From assembly GCF_014639315.1 (NCBI RefSeq), contig NZ_BMFY01000002.1, positions 62,001 to 126,000 on the forward strand: a stretch of DNA of 64,000 nt. The letters are read 5' to 3'. Shown one piece after another: positions 9,550 to 17,146 of the stretch. The translations under genes and the position numbers were made by a program. Below the pieces are notes generated by a model, which searched no databases, was not told where the DNA came from, and saw only the letters and a list, made by a program, of their open reading frames with translations. Source of the stretch: Sediminivirga luteola (GTDB taxonomy: Bacteria; Actinomycetota; Actinomycetes; Actinomycetales; Brevibacteriaceae). Position 1 is the first letter of the stretch. The number at the start of each line of letters is the position of its first letter.

Positions 9550-9993
9550 GTGACCGAACTCGATGACACCGACCGGCAGCTGATGAGCTTGCTCCAGGAG
9601 GACGGCAGGCTCTCCTACGCGGAGCTGGCCACGCGCACCGGGATCTCCGCCAGCGGGGCGCGGCTGCGCGTCAGGCGGCTGCACGAGCAGGGCGTGCTCC
9701 AGGTCGTCGGCGTCTCCGATCCGCTGCGCCTGGGATATCAGTCGATGTCCATGCTGGGGGTGCAGGTGGCCGGGGACGCGCAGGAGGTCGCCGATGCGCT
9801 CGGGCAGATCGACGAGGTCGTATACGTCGTGCTCGTGGCCGGGTCGGTCGATCTGCTCGTGGAGGTCGTCGCGCGGGACAACGATGCCCTGTTCGACGTG
9901 ATCAACGGCACCATCAAGGCGCTGCCGGGAGTGGCCCGGGTGGAGACGTTCAGCTACTACCGCATCCACACCCACCGGTTCACCTGGCGCTGA
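9550..9993 (+). CDS. Lrp/AsnC-family transcriptional regulator
   Basis: A 147-residue regulator of normal Lrp/AsnC length. The N-terminal winged helix-turn-helix (LDDTDRQLMSLLQEDGRLSY...TGISASGARLRVRRL) is followed by an AsnC effector (RAM) domain that ends in VETFSYYRIHTHRF. The GTG at 9550 directly follows a GAGGGG stretch and puts the HTH at the usual place; a longer in-frame start would add 56 residues with no homology to the family. It is divergent from the aminotransferase fusion, and the palindrome at 9383-9426 lies between them, so it probably controls that gene and itself in response to an amino acid-like ligand. Confidence 0.9.
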   Translation: MTELDDTDRQLMSLLQEDGRLSYAELATRTGISASGARLRVRRLHEQGVLQVVGVSDPLRLGYQSMSMLGVQVAGDAQEVADALGQIDEVVYVVLVAGSVDLLVEVVARDNDALFDVINGTIKALPGVARVETFSYYRIHTHRFTWR

Positions 9994-10003
9994 GACGCAG
10001 CGA

Positions 10004-10023
10004 CGTCCGGCTCGCCCCGGACG
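10004..10023. terminator. short hairpin between convergent genes
   Basis: CGTCCGG (10004-10010) and CCGGACG (10017-10023) form a stem between the ends of the AsnC-type regulator and the lipoate ligase gene. There is no clear T-run. It could end either transcript. Confidence 0.4.
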
Positions 10024-10033
10024 CGGGCGTTGC

Positions 10034-11083
10034 TCAGGGCACGCGGTGCACCCACTCCGGGTTCAGGAACTTCTCCTGCTCCAGCACCCGGGCGGCCGCC
10101 AGCTCCGCCTCGGTGAGGGAGGCGGGACGGGAGGCGTACAGGCCGGAGAAATGCGCCAGGAAGGCATCGACGATCGCCTCCCGGCTCATCCCGGTCTGCG
10201 AGCGCATCGGGTCCACCCGTTTGGCCGCCGAGGCGGTGCCCTTGCCCCGCAGCTTCTCCTTGCCGATCCGCATGCACTCCAGCATCTTGACCGCGTCGAT
10301 GTCGTAGGACATGGTCACGTGATGCAGGAGCCACCCGGAGGAGAACCGCTTCTGCGCCGCACCGCCGATCTTCCCCTCCTCGGAGGCGATGTCATTGAGG
10401 GGGACGTAGCGCGCTTTGACGCCGATGCCCGCCAGCGCCCCCATCACCCACTCGTCCAGATAGGCGTATGCCTGGACGTAGCTGAGCCCCTCCACCAGCG
10501 AGGTGGGGACGTACAGGGAGTAGGTGATGGCATTGCCGGGCTCCATGAACATGGCGCCGCCGCCGGTGATCCGGCGGGAGACCGTGATGCCGTGACGGGC
10601 GACGCCTTCGGGGTTGACCTCGTTGTCGTAGGACTGGAAGGAGCCGATGACCAGCAGCGGCGCGTTCCACTCCCAGGTGCGGAACATCGGCCCGCGCCTA
10701 CCCGCGGCGATCTCGTCGATCAGGACCTGGTCGAGCGCCAGGTTCAGCGTCGGGCTCACCGTGGGGCCCGCGATCACCTCGAACTCCAGATCGTCCCAGG
10801 AGCTGGCGTTGCCCAGCGCCCGGCGCACCGCCACCGCGATGCCCTCGGCGGTGATCCCGAAGAGGACGTCGTCCTCCCGGAGGGCGCCGTTCACGGCCGC
10901 GGCGATGCGCTCGTTGCCCGCATTCGCCGGCAGCCCGGTCAGGGACGAGTTGATCCGCTCCAGCGCCTCATCCGGCTCCAGGAAGAAATCGCCGCTGATG
11001 GACGCCCGGGAGATCAGGCCGTCCTCGGTCTCGACATCGGCGACCACGAGCTTGCCGCCCTGAATCTTGTAATCGGCTCTCAC
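10034..11083 (-). CDS. lipoate--protein ligase family protein
   Basis: A 349-residue protein of the biotin/lipoate A/B ligase family, which attaches lipoate (or octanoate) to E2 and H proteins of 2-oxoacid dehydrogenases and the glycine cleavage system. The catalytic domain holds the family motif RRITGGGAMFMEPGN and the lysine in NDIASEEGKIGGAAQKR. The first 85 residues or so resemble the small accessory (C-terminal) ligase domain placed at the N-terminus, a permuted order found in some actinobacterial and archaeal ligases. The start lies against a low-complexity upstream with no strong ribosome site. Whether it is a scavenging ligase or a transferase cannot be told from the sequence. Confidence 0.85.
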   Translation of the reverse strand: MRADYKIQGGKLVVADVETEDGLISRASISGDFFLEPDEALERINSSLTGLPANAGNERIAAAVNGALREDDVLFGITAEGIAVAVRRALGNASSWDDLEFEVIAGPTVSPTLNLALDQVLIDEIAAGRRGPMFRTWEWNAPLLVIGSFQSYDNEVNPEGVARHGITVSRRITGGGAMFMEPGNAITYSLYVPTSLVEGLSYVQAYAYLDEWVMGALAGIGVKARYVPLNDIASEEGKIGGAAQKRFSSGWLLHHVTMSYDIDAVKMLECMRIGKEKLRGKGTASAAKRVDPMRSQTGMSREAIVDAFLAHFSGLYASRPASLTEAELAAARVLEQEKFLNPEWVHRVP

Positions 11084-11117
11084 GACTCCATTGTCTCCCC
11101 TCTCACGACATGACGAA

Positions 11118-11150
11118 GGCCGCCGGTACGGATGTCCCGTGCCGGCGGCC
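11118..11150 (-). terminator. strong hairpin downstream of the 54-residue protein gene
   Basis: A 14-base stem (11118-11131 with 11137-11150, one mismatch) lies 33 bases past the stop of the small acidic protein gene on the minus strand and about 35 bases before the lipoate ligase start. It is GC-rich with a weak T-run, and would separate the two transcripts. Confidence 0.6.
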
Positions 11151-11182
11151 TCCGCGATGGGGTCGGCGCGCGCCGTCCGCTG

Positions 11183-11347
11183 TCAGTAGTGCGCCGGCGG
11201 ATCACTCGCGGGGAAGGACTGCTCCTCCCATTCGTCCACGAGTTCGTCTTCGCCACGCGGGCCGCCGTCCGGCGTGGTGCTCGTGGTCTCCTGGCTGTCC
11301 TGCTCTTCTTCCGGGGTGCCGTTCTGCTCCGGGTTCTCCGTGCTCAT
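11183..11347 (-). CDS. small acidic protein (54 aa) with SFPASDPPA tail
   Basis: A 54-residue reading frame starting at ATG 11347 after GAGGAGG with six-base spacing. The first half is a disordered, Glu/Gln/Thr-rich stretch; the end is DEWEEQSFPASDPPAHY. The tail W-E-x-x-SFPASDPP recurs, to my knowledge, at the C-terminus of many small uncharacterised actinobacterial and proteobacterial proteins, which argues that this is a real gene despite its size. It has its own hairpin terminator downstream and is divergent from the BCCT transporter, so the two may share a stress-responsive promoter region. Function unknown. Confidence 0.7.
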   Translation of the reverse strand: MSTENPEQNGTPEEEQDSQETTSTTPDGGPRGEDELVDEWEEQSFPASDPPAHY

Positions 11348-11648
11348 GATCAGCCTCCTCATATGTCGCTGCAGGCCCGGCCCCGCTGCCGCGCCCGTCC
11401 GTTATCTGATGGACGTTAACGGCACCAGGCGCGAAACAGGCCTCGGTGCACCCGACAATACAGCGCCCCTCCTCGGCACGCACCCGCCGGGTCATGTTTG
11501 CGCTGGTCACACTGGGAGGACTTGGCAGACGCCCCCAAAATCACGATAAGGTCACGATGATCTGCACTATGCAGGGAGTACTCTTCCTGTGCCGCCGTCA
11601 CGTGCCTGGCACGTAACGTACACGTGACTTCACGAACCAGGAGGGATC
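11348..11648. other. intergenic region between small acidic protein and BCCT transporter
   Basis: About 300 bases with divergent promoters. The plus-strand end carries the ACGT-rich palindrome described separately, then CCAGGAGGGATC directly before the transporter start. Apart from that I see no coding frame and no structured RNA that I recognise. Confidence 0.4.
11597..11628. promoter_or_regulatory. ACGT-core palindrome upstream of BCCT gene
   Basis: GTCACGTG (11597-11604) and CACGTGAC (11621-11628) are perfect inverted repeats around a 16-base spacer which itself contains ACGTAACGTA (11611-11620). The element ends 20 bases before the transporter start, overlapping the likely promoter or leader. 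It probably binds a regulator of osmolyte uptake; the identity is unknown. Confidence 0.55.
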
Positions 11649-13730
11649 ATGGCCGACAGCGGCTCCGAAAGGACGATCAGCCACTGGAACGTGGCGAAGG
11701 TGTGGAAAGGGCTCAACAAGCCGGTCTTCCTCACCGCCTCCGTCGTCATCGCCGGGCTTCTCATCTTCTCGCTCGTCTACGGGCGCACCGGCGGCGAGGC
11801 CTTCGACGCGCTCAACGCCGCGATCACAAGCGGCGTGGGCTGGTGGTACGTGCTGACGGTGACCGTCTTCGTGGTCTTCGCCATCTACTGCGGCGTCTCC
11901 CGCATCGGCAACATCCGCCTGGGACGGGACGATGAGACGCCCGAGTTCTCACTGCTGTCGTGGTTCACCATGCTGTTCTCCGCCGGCATGGGCATCGGGC
12001 TGGTGTTCTACGGCGTGGCCGAACCTCTCTCGCACTACATCACACCGCCGGAGGCCGGCGGCATCGAGGGCGGCACCGACCCCGCCGCGGGTCAGGCGAT
12101 GAACCTCACCGTCTTCCACTGGGGCCTGCACGCCTGGGCGATCTATGTCATCGTCGGGCTGGGCCTGGCGTACATGACGTTCCGCAAGGGCCGGCCGCTG
12201 TCCATCCGCTGGCTGCTGGAGCCGATGATCGGCCGGCAGCGGACGGAAGGGTGGCTCGGGCACCTGATCGACGCCGTCGCCATCATCGGCACGCTGTTCG
12301 GCGTCGCGACCTCGCTGGGCTTCGGCGTCCAGCAGATCATGGCGGGGTTGGAGTACCTGGGCTGGGCCGAGCGCTCCAACGGCCTGTTCCTGGTGCTGAT
12401 CGGCGGGATCACCGCGATCGCCATCTTCTCCGTGGTGACCGGGGTGCACAAGGGCCTGAAGTGGCTCTCCAACATCAATATGCTGCTGGCCGCCGGGCTG
12501 ATGCTGTTCGTGCTGTTCGCCGGGGCGACGCTGTTCCTCCTGCAGTCCTGGGTGCAGAACCTGGGCGGGTACGTGGCCGCGCTGCCGGAGCTCATGCTGC
12601 GCACCGCCCCGCTGTCCGACGATGGCTGGGCCGCGGGCTGGACCATCTTCTACTGGGGCTGGTGGATCAGCTGGGCGCCGTTCGTGGGCATGTTCATCGC
12701 GCGGATCTCCCGTGGCCGGACCATCCGGGAGTTCGTCGCCGGGGTCCTGATCGCGCCGACGCTGATCGGCACCATCTGGTTCACGGTGTTCGGCGATTCC
12801 GGCATCCTCCGTCAGCGCGAGTACGGCGATATGCTCGTCGACGGCGAAGTGAATGCCGACACCACGCTGTTCCAGCTCCTGGAGACCCTGCCCCTGGGCG
12901 TCCTCACCAGCGTCGTCGCGATGCTCGTGATCGTGTTCTTCTTCGTGACGTCCTCCGACTCCGGCTCCCTCGTGATCGACGTCCTGGCCAGCGGCGGCGA
13001 TGTGGAGACCCCACGCCTGACCCGGGTGTACTGGGCTCTCCTGGAGGGTGTGGCCGCGGCGCTGCTCCTGCTGGTGGGAGGAACCGCCTCCCTGACCGCG
13101 CTGCAGACCGTATCCATCGCCACCGCAGTGCCGTTCTCCCTGGTGATGGTGCTCGCGTGCGCGGCGCTGCTGCGTGCCTTCCACTACGAGGCTACCGCCA
13201 TGCCCCGGTACGTCTCGGTGCGTCCCGTGGGCGAGGCCGCCGAGCTGGCCGCCTCAGGCCTGGCGGCCGATGCGGCAGCCCCCGGGACTGCGGCCGCCCC
13301 GTCCGGGCCGGCTGCCGCCACGGCGACCCGACGACGACGGTGGAATGTGTCCGCCACGTTCGCCGGGCTCGACTACCCGCCCGTCCAGGAAGCCGTCGCG
13401 GCCGCTCCCGAGCCGGTTGCGCTGGCCGTCACGGACATTCCCAGCAACGCGATCCAGGTGGACCCGGAGACGGGTACCGTGAGCGTGGACGAAGAGAAGA
13501 CCCCGACAGATCCGCTCGGCGGCGAGGTGTTCGACACCCCGGAGTTCGAGGCCTCCGCCGAGGGCCAGGCCTTCCGCGTGGAGCAGCAGCTGAGCAACGG
13601 CGAGGAACGCGATGCGGCAGCGGGAACTCCTGCGGACCCGGTCGTCCCGGACACCGGCGGCGATGGTGGTCCTGATAACGGTCAGGGTCCTCGCGACCGT
13701 GGAGAGGCACCGGGCACCCAGGGACGCTGA
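11649..13730 (+). CDS. BCCT-family betaine/choline/carnitine transporter with long C-terminal tail
   Basis: Sodium- or proton-coupled uptake of a quaternary ammonium osmolyte across the inner membrane. The 693-residue protein has the 12-helix BCCT core with the signature GWWISWAPFVGMFIARISRG, the GMGIGLVFYGVAEP segment of helix 3 and YWALLEG near helix 10. The core ends around residue 515; the remaining 180 residues are a soluble, Ala/Pro-rich then acidic tail, much longer than in BetP (C-terminal tail about 55 residues), and could sense osmotic state or bind partners. AGGAGGGA precedes the ATG. Exact substrate cannot be assigned from motifs alone. Confidence 0.93.
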   Translation: MADSGSERTISHWNVAKVWKGLNKPVFLTASVVIAGLLIFSLVYGRTGGEAFDALNAAITSGVGWWYVLTVTVFVVFAIYCGVSRIGNIRLGRDDETPEFSLLSWFTMLFSAGMGIGLVFYGVAEPLSHYITPPEAGGIEGGTDPAAGQAMNLTVFHWGLHAWAIYVIVGLGLAYMTFRKGRPLSIRWLLEPMIGRQRTEGWLGHLIDAVAIIGTLFGVATSLGFGVQQIMAGLEYLGWAERSNGLFLVLIGGITAIAIFSVVTGVHKGLKWLSNINMLLAAGLMLFVLFAGATLFLLQSWVQNLGGYVAALPELMLRTAPLSDDGWAAGWTIFYWGWWISWAPFVGMFIARISRGRTIREFVAGVLIAPTLIGTIWFTVFGDSGILRQREYGDMLVDGEVNADTTLFQLLETLPLGVLTSVVAMLVIVFFFVTSSDSGSLVIDVLASGGDVETPRLTRVYWALLEGVAAALLLLVGGTASLTALQTVSIATAVPFSLVMVLACAALLRAFHYEATAMPRYVSVRPVGEAAELAASGLAADAAAPGTAAAPSGPAAATATRRRRWNVSATFAGLDYPPVQEAVAAAPEPVALAVTDIPSNAIQVDPETGTVSVDEEKTPTDPLGGEVFDTPEFEASAEGQAFRVEQQLSNGEERDAAAGTPADPVVPDTGGDGGPDNGQGPRDRGEAPGTQGR

Positions 13731-13754
13731 ACCGCCTGTACTGGAGATCGTCCG

Positions 13755-13796
13755 CGGGGCGTCGCGAGGGAGCTGTATCTCCCTCGCGGCGCCCCG
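13755..13796 (+). terminator. terminator of BCCT transporter gene
   Basis: Two 18-base arms (13755-13772 and 13779-13796) pair with one wobble around a six-base loop, 25 bases after the stop codon. A long GC stem, but no T-run. Confidence 0.7.
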
Positions 13797-13909
13797 GCGC
13801 ATGTCCGGCCGCTCTATCGCGCGCGGGACGCTCTGGGACCACTCCGGTGAGGTCATGCCGTTCGAGCGGCCGCCCTGCCGCGCACGGGACGCTTGCTCGC
13901 GGCCGGCGC

Positions 13910-14380
13910 TTATTCGCGGCCGCTGAACAATGTCATCCGGTTGTACGCGCTGATGAGCACGGCGTTCCACAGCAGCGCGGAGAACTGCGCTTCGGTGAAG
14001 AGCCCGCTCAGCCTGGCATAGGATTCCTCGTCCAGCCCCACGCCGGGAACACCCGCCGCTTCCCCGGCTGGGACCGCGAGCACGGTGGCCTCGGCGATCT
14101 CCAGGGCGGCACGTTCCTGCGCGGAGAACGTCCGCGCCTCCCGCCAGCCGGCCAGCAGATCGAGCCGGTCCTGGGAGACCCCGGCCCGCAAGGCGAAGCC
14201 GGTGTGCACGCGGATGCATGCGCCGCAGCCATTGAGCTGGGAGACGCGCAGGCAGAGCAGTTCCGCGACGGCGCGGTCCAGGCCCGCCTCTCGCGTACTG
14301 CGGCGGACTTCCCGGAGCAGGGCGTTCAGGGCGCGAAAGGGCCCCTCGTGCAACCGGTCGATGCGGAGGCGTTCGCTCAT
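13910..14380 (-). CDS. AhpD/carboxymuconolactone decarboxylase-like protein
   Basis: A 156-residue, all-helical protein of the AhpD/CMD family. The core LLCLRVSQLNGCGACIRVHTGFALRAG contains the CxxC pair and following His of alkylhydroperoxidase-like members, so a thiol peroxidase or disulfide reductase role is plausible. ERAALEIAEA and a C-terminal WNAVLISAYNRM helix also match the family. I chose the ATG at 14380 (MSERLRI); a GTG three codons upstream is possible. It lies alone between the BCCT transporter and a small membrane protein. No partner reductase is visible. Confidence 0.8.
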   Translation of the reverse strand: MSERLRIDRLHEGPFRALNALLREVRRSTREAGLDRAVAELLCLRVSQLNGCGACIRVHTGFALRAGVSQDRLDLLAGWREARTFSAQERAALEIAEATVLAVPAGEAAGVPGVGLDEESYARLSGLFTEAQFSALLWNAVLISAYNRMTLFSGRE

Positions 14381-14559
14381 GCCCTCCACTATGTCACCGG
14401 CGGCGGGTCGCGGCGGACCCCGCCGGCAGAAGAACGATCAGCGGAGACCGAGCCCTGCGATGCGGGGCGGACGCCCGGGTGGGGCGACGCGCCCGGATGG
14501 CATCGGCGCTCATGAGATACTGGGACAGAAGTGCCACCGACCCCATGAGGTTCTCTCCG

Positions 14560-14784
14560 ATGCGATACGTCACCGCCGTCTTCTTCATCGCGCTGTTCGT
14601 CGCGGGCGCCAGCCTGCTGGGCTTCGCGTTCTCCGTACCGCCGAATCTGGCCGGCTGGGTGTTCACCGCCGGCATCGTGGTCATCAGCCTGGCTTTCGCC
14701 GTGCCGCAGCACTTCCTGGGCTACGGCGTGCGGAACCCGGCCGAGGGCAAATCCGATCCCAACGCCGCGACGTCCTCCTACTAA
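14560..14784 (+). CDS. small two-helix membrane protein
   Basis: About 74 residues if translation starts at ATG 14560, which has GAGG eight bases upstream; in-frame ATGs at 14512 and 14542 would give longer forms without better ribosome sites. Two hydrophobic segments (VTAVFFIALFVAGASLLGFAF and AGWVFTAGIVVISLAFAV) are followed by a short polar tail ending NAATSSY. A strong terminator directly after the stop supports a real transcription unit. I do not recognise the family; function unknown. Confidence 0.65.
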   Translation: MRYVTAVFFIALFVAGASLLGFAFSVPPNLAGWVFTAGIVVISLAFAVPQHFLGYGVRNPAEGKSDPNAATSSY

Positions 14785-14791
14785 GGACTGC

Positions 14792-14816
14792 ACGCCCCCG
14801 CAGCCTGCGGGGGCGT
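14792..14816 (+). terminator. intrinsic terminator after small membrane protein
   Basis: ACGCCCCCGCAG pairs perfectly with CTGCGGGGGCGT around a single central C, followed by TGTCGTC. It lies seven bases after the stop codon at 14784. Confidence 0.85.
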
Positions 14817-14853
14817 TGTCGTCTCCGGCGCTCCAGTGCGCGCTGCCGGTCGC

Positions 14854-14922
14854 AAAAGCCACGGCTGCTGCCGAACTCCCACGGCAGATCACGCGCGGGT
14901 TCTTGAAACAGCCGTGGCTTTT
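14854..14922. repeat. dispersed palindromic repeat, copy 1
   Basis: Perfect 14-base inverted repeats AAAAGCCACGGCTG (14854-14867) and CAGCCGTGGCTTTT (14909-14922) enclose an inner block (14872-14890) reading CGAACTCCCACGGCAGATC. That inner block and the right arm recur at 55551-55597 with nearly the same order and spacing. Probably a small dispersed element or a bidirectional terminator family; the cold-shock gene ends 160 bases to the right. Confidence 0.6.
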
Positions 14923-15029
14923 CGCTCGGTCCGAGCCGGACGTCGCCCAGTCGATCCCGCCGGGTCAATCCCGCCGGGTGCGTGGCGTCAATCCCGAGGG
15001 GGTCGGCGCGATCACACGCGCAGACGAAG

Positions 15030-15065
15030 AAACCGCCCCGGCGCCTTACGGCACCGGGGCGGTTT
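15030..15065 (-). terminator. intrinsic terminator of cold-shock gene
   Basis: AAACCGCCCCGG (15030-15041) pairs perfectly with CCGGGGCGGTTT (15054-15065), 18 bases past the stop of the cold-shock gene on the minus strand, with T residues at the base of the stem. Confidence 0.85.
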
Positions 15066-15083
15066 CACGTGTTCCCTGAGTGA

Positions 15084-15290
15084 TCACTCAGCAGAGCGGA
15101 TGTTCTCCGCCTGAAGACCCTTCTGGCCCTGGACCACATCGAACTCGACTCGCTGGTTCTCCTCGAGGTTGCGGAATCCGCTTCCCGAAATGGCGGAGAA
15201 GTGAGCGAACACGTCGCCGCTTCCGTCGTCATTGGAGATGAAGCCGAAGCCCTTCTCGGAGTTGAACCATTTGACAGTGCCTGTGGCCAT
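15084..15290 (-). CDS. CspA-family cold-shock protein
   Basis: A 68-residue single OB-fold RNA/ssDNA chaperone. It contains RNP1 (KGFGFIS) and RNP2 (VFAHFS) nucleic-acid-binding motifs and the usual start [18 protein letters not shown]. Length and sequence are standard for the family. It is a monocistron: a strong terminator follows, and a 5' leader region with a long hairpin precedes it. Members are often cold-induced or constitutive; the leader suggests post-transcriptional control here. Confidence 0.97.
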   Translation of the reverse strand: MATGTVKWFNSEKGFGFISNDDGSGDVFAHFSAISGSGFRNLEENQRVEFDVVQGQKGLQAENIRSAE

Positions 15291-15319
15291 GCCTGTATCT
15301 CTTTTCTTTCTTGATTACT

Positions 15320-15362
15320 GCCGCCAAGGTGTGGCGACTTCTTTCTTCCACGCTTTGGCGGC
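15320..15362 (-). promoter_or_regulatory. long hairpin in the cold-shock gene 5' leader
   Basis: Arms of 15 bases (15320-15334 and 15348-15362) pair with two mismatches around a 13-base loop, ending 30 bases upstream of the start codon. Cold-shock mRNAs typically carry long structured leaders that change fold with temperature, so this stem may act as a thermosensor or stability element. The remainder of the 245-base gap to 15535 shows no gene. Confidence 0.55.
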
Positions 15363-15535
15363 GCGAAAACTGGAAATCTATGGGAGGGGATGATGAATTC
15401 GTGAAGCCCCCGCGGCCTGGCGCTCGCGGTGCTGGGAGATGTCAGATCCTTAACGTCGTACGTGCTGTACGGACTCGTTGTTGCGTCCGTGATGAATACT
15501 CTACCCGATCATCGGCCTGACGAGAACATCCCCGG

Positions 15536-17074
15536 TCAACGAACTACGCGGAACTGCGCGCACCCCGCTGCCGCGGCGCCGCGCACATAGCCCGAGGGCG
15601 CCTGCGCGATCGCCTGCAGGAACCGCACCGTCTCCTCGGTCAGGACCTCTCCGGGGGTGGCGTTCGGGATGCCGGGCGGGTACGCCGCCAGCGAATCGCT
15701 CGACACCCTGCCGATGGCCGCATCGGCGTCCACGAGCTCGGCGGGAGCGAAGAACGCCTCCCTCAGCGTCAGTGCCCGAGGTCCCGGCGCAGGGGGCGCA
15801 AGGCGGGTGAGGGCCGCATAGGACTCCAGAGCGGCTCCGCTTCCCGGGGCGCCCGGCGCCGCATCGGCCGGCTCATCCTCCCGTGGGAGCGCGGTGAGCG
15901 CGGCCATCAGCCGCTCCACGTCGACGGGGTTTCCCGGACCGACGACCAGCACGATGGCGCGGTCGGTGGCCATCTCGACGATCACCCGGTGCTCGTGCAT
16001 CAGGACGGTCTGGGCGAGGTGGCCGGAGATCCCGCCGACGCGGGTGTCGATGACGACCTTGAGCGGATCCACGTCCACTACATCGGGGAACTCCAGGATC
16101 CGCTCGCGCACCTCCGCGAACCGGCCGTCCCGGGCGATCGCGGCACGCAGACGCGCCACTCCCTCCAGGGACTCGCCGAAGGCCCGCTCGCCTTCCGTGG
16201 CCAGGTACCGGCGGGCATGGTCCAGGGACGCCATCAGAAGGGCGCTGGAGCTGGTCGACTGGACCGTCCGCATGACCCGGTCGACCGCCGACTCCAGCAC
16301 TTCGGCGTGGGGGCCGTCACCCAGCAGCAGCATCGCGGACTGCGTCAGGCTGCCGGCGCCCTTGTGGGTGCTGGAGATGACCAGATCCGCCCCAGCGCGG
16401 ATGGCCCCCGACGGCAAGCCGGGATGGAAGCCGAAATGGGATCCCCAGGCCTCGTCGACGATGAGCGGCTTTCCGGCCGCATGGACCACCTCGGCGATCG
16501 CGGCGATGTCGGCGACGGCGCCGAAGTAGCTGGGGCTCACCACGATGACGGCCACGGCGCCGGGCCGCTCCGCGAGCGCCTCGGACACCTGCGCCGCGGT
16601 GACGCCGTGCGCCGAGCCCAGTTCCAGATCAACGCTCGGCTGCACGAAGAGCGGATCCAAGCCGGCGAGCATCATCCCGTCGATCGTGCTGGAGTGCACG
16701 CTGCGCTGGCAGATCACCTCCCGGCCGAGCGTCCCGAGCGCCAGGGTCATGACGTGGTTGCCGATGGAGGCGCCATTCGTCAGGTACCAGGCGCGGGCGG
16801 CGCCCCATGCCTGCGCGGCGAGGTCGAGGGAGCGGTCGATCGGCGCCGGGATGTCGGTGCGGTGCCAGTCGCCGGTGGCGAGGTCGACCTCGGTGATGAG
16901 CATCGGGAAGTCCAGCTCCACCGCGCGAGCACCCAGAAGCGACGCCAGATTGGCCGCGGCCCCGGTATCCCCCTGATGGGCGGGCACGTGGAAGCGCTGG
17001 TAGCCGAGGGCGGCCATCGCTTCGAGCTGGCTGGCATACGGGGTGGCGTGCTGACTGTCGCGGTGAACGTGCAT
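15536..17074 (-). CDS. Orn/Lys/Arg decarboxylase-type PLP enzyme
   Basis: A 512-residue fold-type I PLP enzyme of the basic amino acid decarboxylase group, expected to decarboxylate lysine, arginine or ornithine to cadaverine, agmatine or putrescine in the cytosol. Visible motifs: TNGASIGNHVMTLAL near residue 100 for cofactor phosphate, IVDEAWGSHFGFHPGLP for the PLP-ring aspartate and histidine, and STHKGAGSLTQ with the Schiff-base lysine around residue 238. It lacks the N-terminal response-regulator wing of E. coli LdcC/AdiA and matches the shorter Gram-positive SpeA/YaaO type. A divergent LysR gene 72 bases away likely controls it. Substrate choice is not decidable by eye. Confidence 0.88.
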   Translation of the reverse strand: MHVHRDSQHATPYASQLEAMAALGYQRFHVPAHQGDTGAAANLASLLGARAVELDFPMLITEVDLATGDWHRTDIPAPIDRSLDLAAQAWGAARAWYLTNGASIGNHVMTLALGTLGREVICQRSVHSSTIDGMMLAGLDPLFVQPSVDLELGSAHGVTAAQVSEALAERPGAVAVIVVSPSYFGAVADIAAIAEVVHAAGKPLIVDEAWGSHFGFHPGLPSGAIRAGADLVISSTHKGAGSLTQSAMLLLGDGPHAEVLESAVDRVMRTVQSTSSSALLMASLDHARRYLATEGERAFGESLEGVARLRAAIARDGRFAEVRERILEFPDVVDVDPLKVVIDTRVGGISGHLAQTVLMHEHRVIVEMATDRAIVLVVGPGNPVDVERLMAALTALPREDEPADAAPGAPGSGAALESYAALTRLAPPAPGPRALTLREAFFAPAELVDADAAIGRVSSDSLAAYPPGIPNATPGEVLTEETVRFLQAIAQAPSGYVRGAAAAGCAQFRVVR

Positions 17075-17131
17075 GACTCCATCACATCACCACAGAACAT
17101 CGTCCGGAAGAGCACTCTATCCGGCCATCCA

Positions 17132-17146
17132 CCATATGCTGTATGG
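17132..17146. promoter_or_regulatory. small palindrome at LysR start
   Basis: CCATA (17132-17136) and TATGG (17142-17146) are inverted repeats with a five-base spacer, ending at the base before the LysR start codon in the 72-base gap between it and the decarboxylase. A LysR autoregulatory site is plausible, but the arms are short. Confidence 0.35.

Noticed and set aside
15989-17146. Plus-strand frame running into the LysR gene
   Set aside because: It is the antisense of the decarboxylase; the real LysR protein starts at 17147 where the helix-turn-helix begins.
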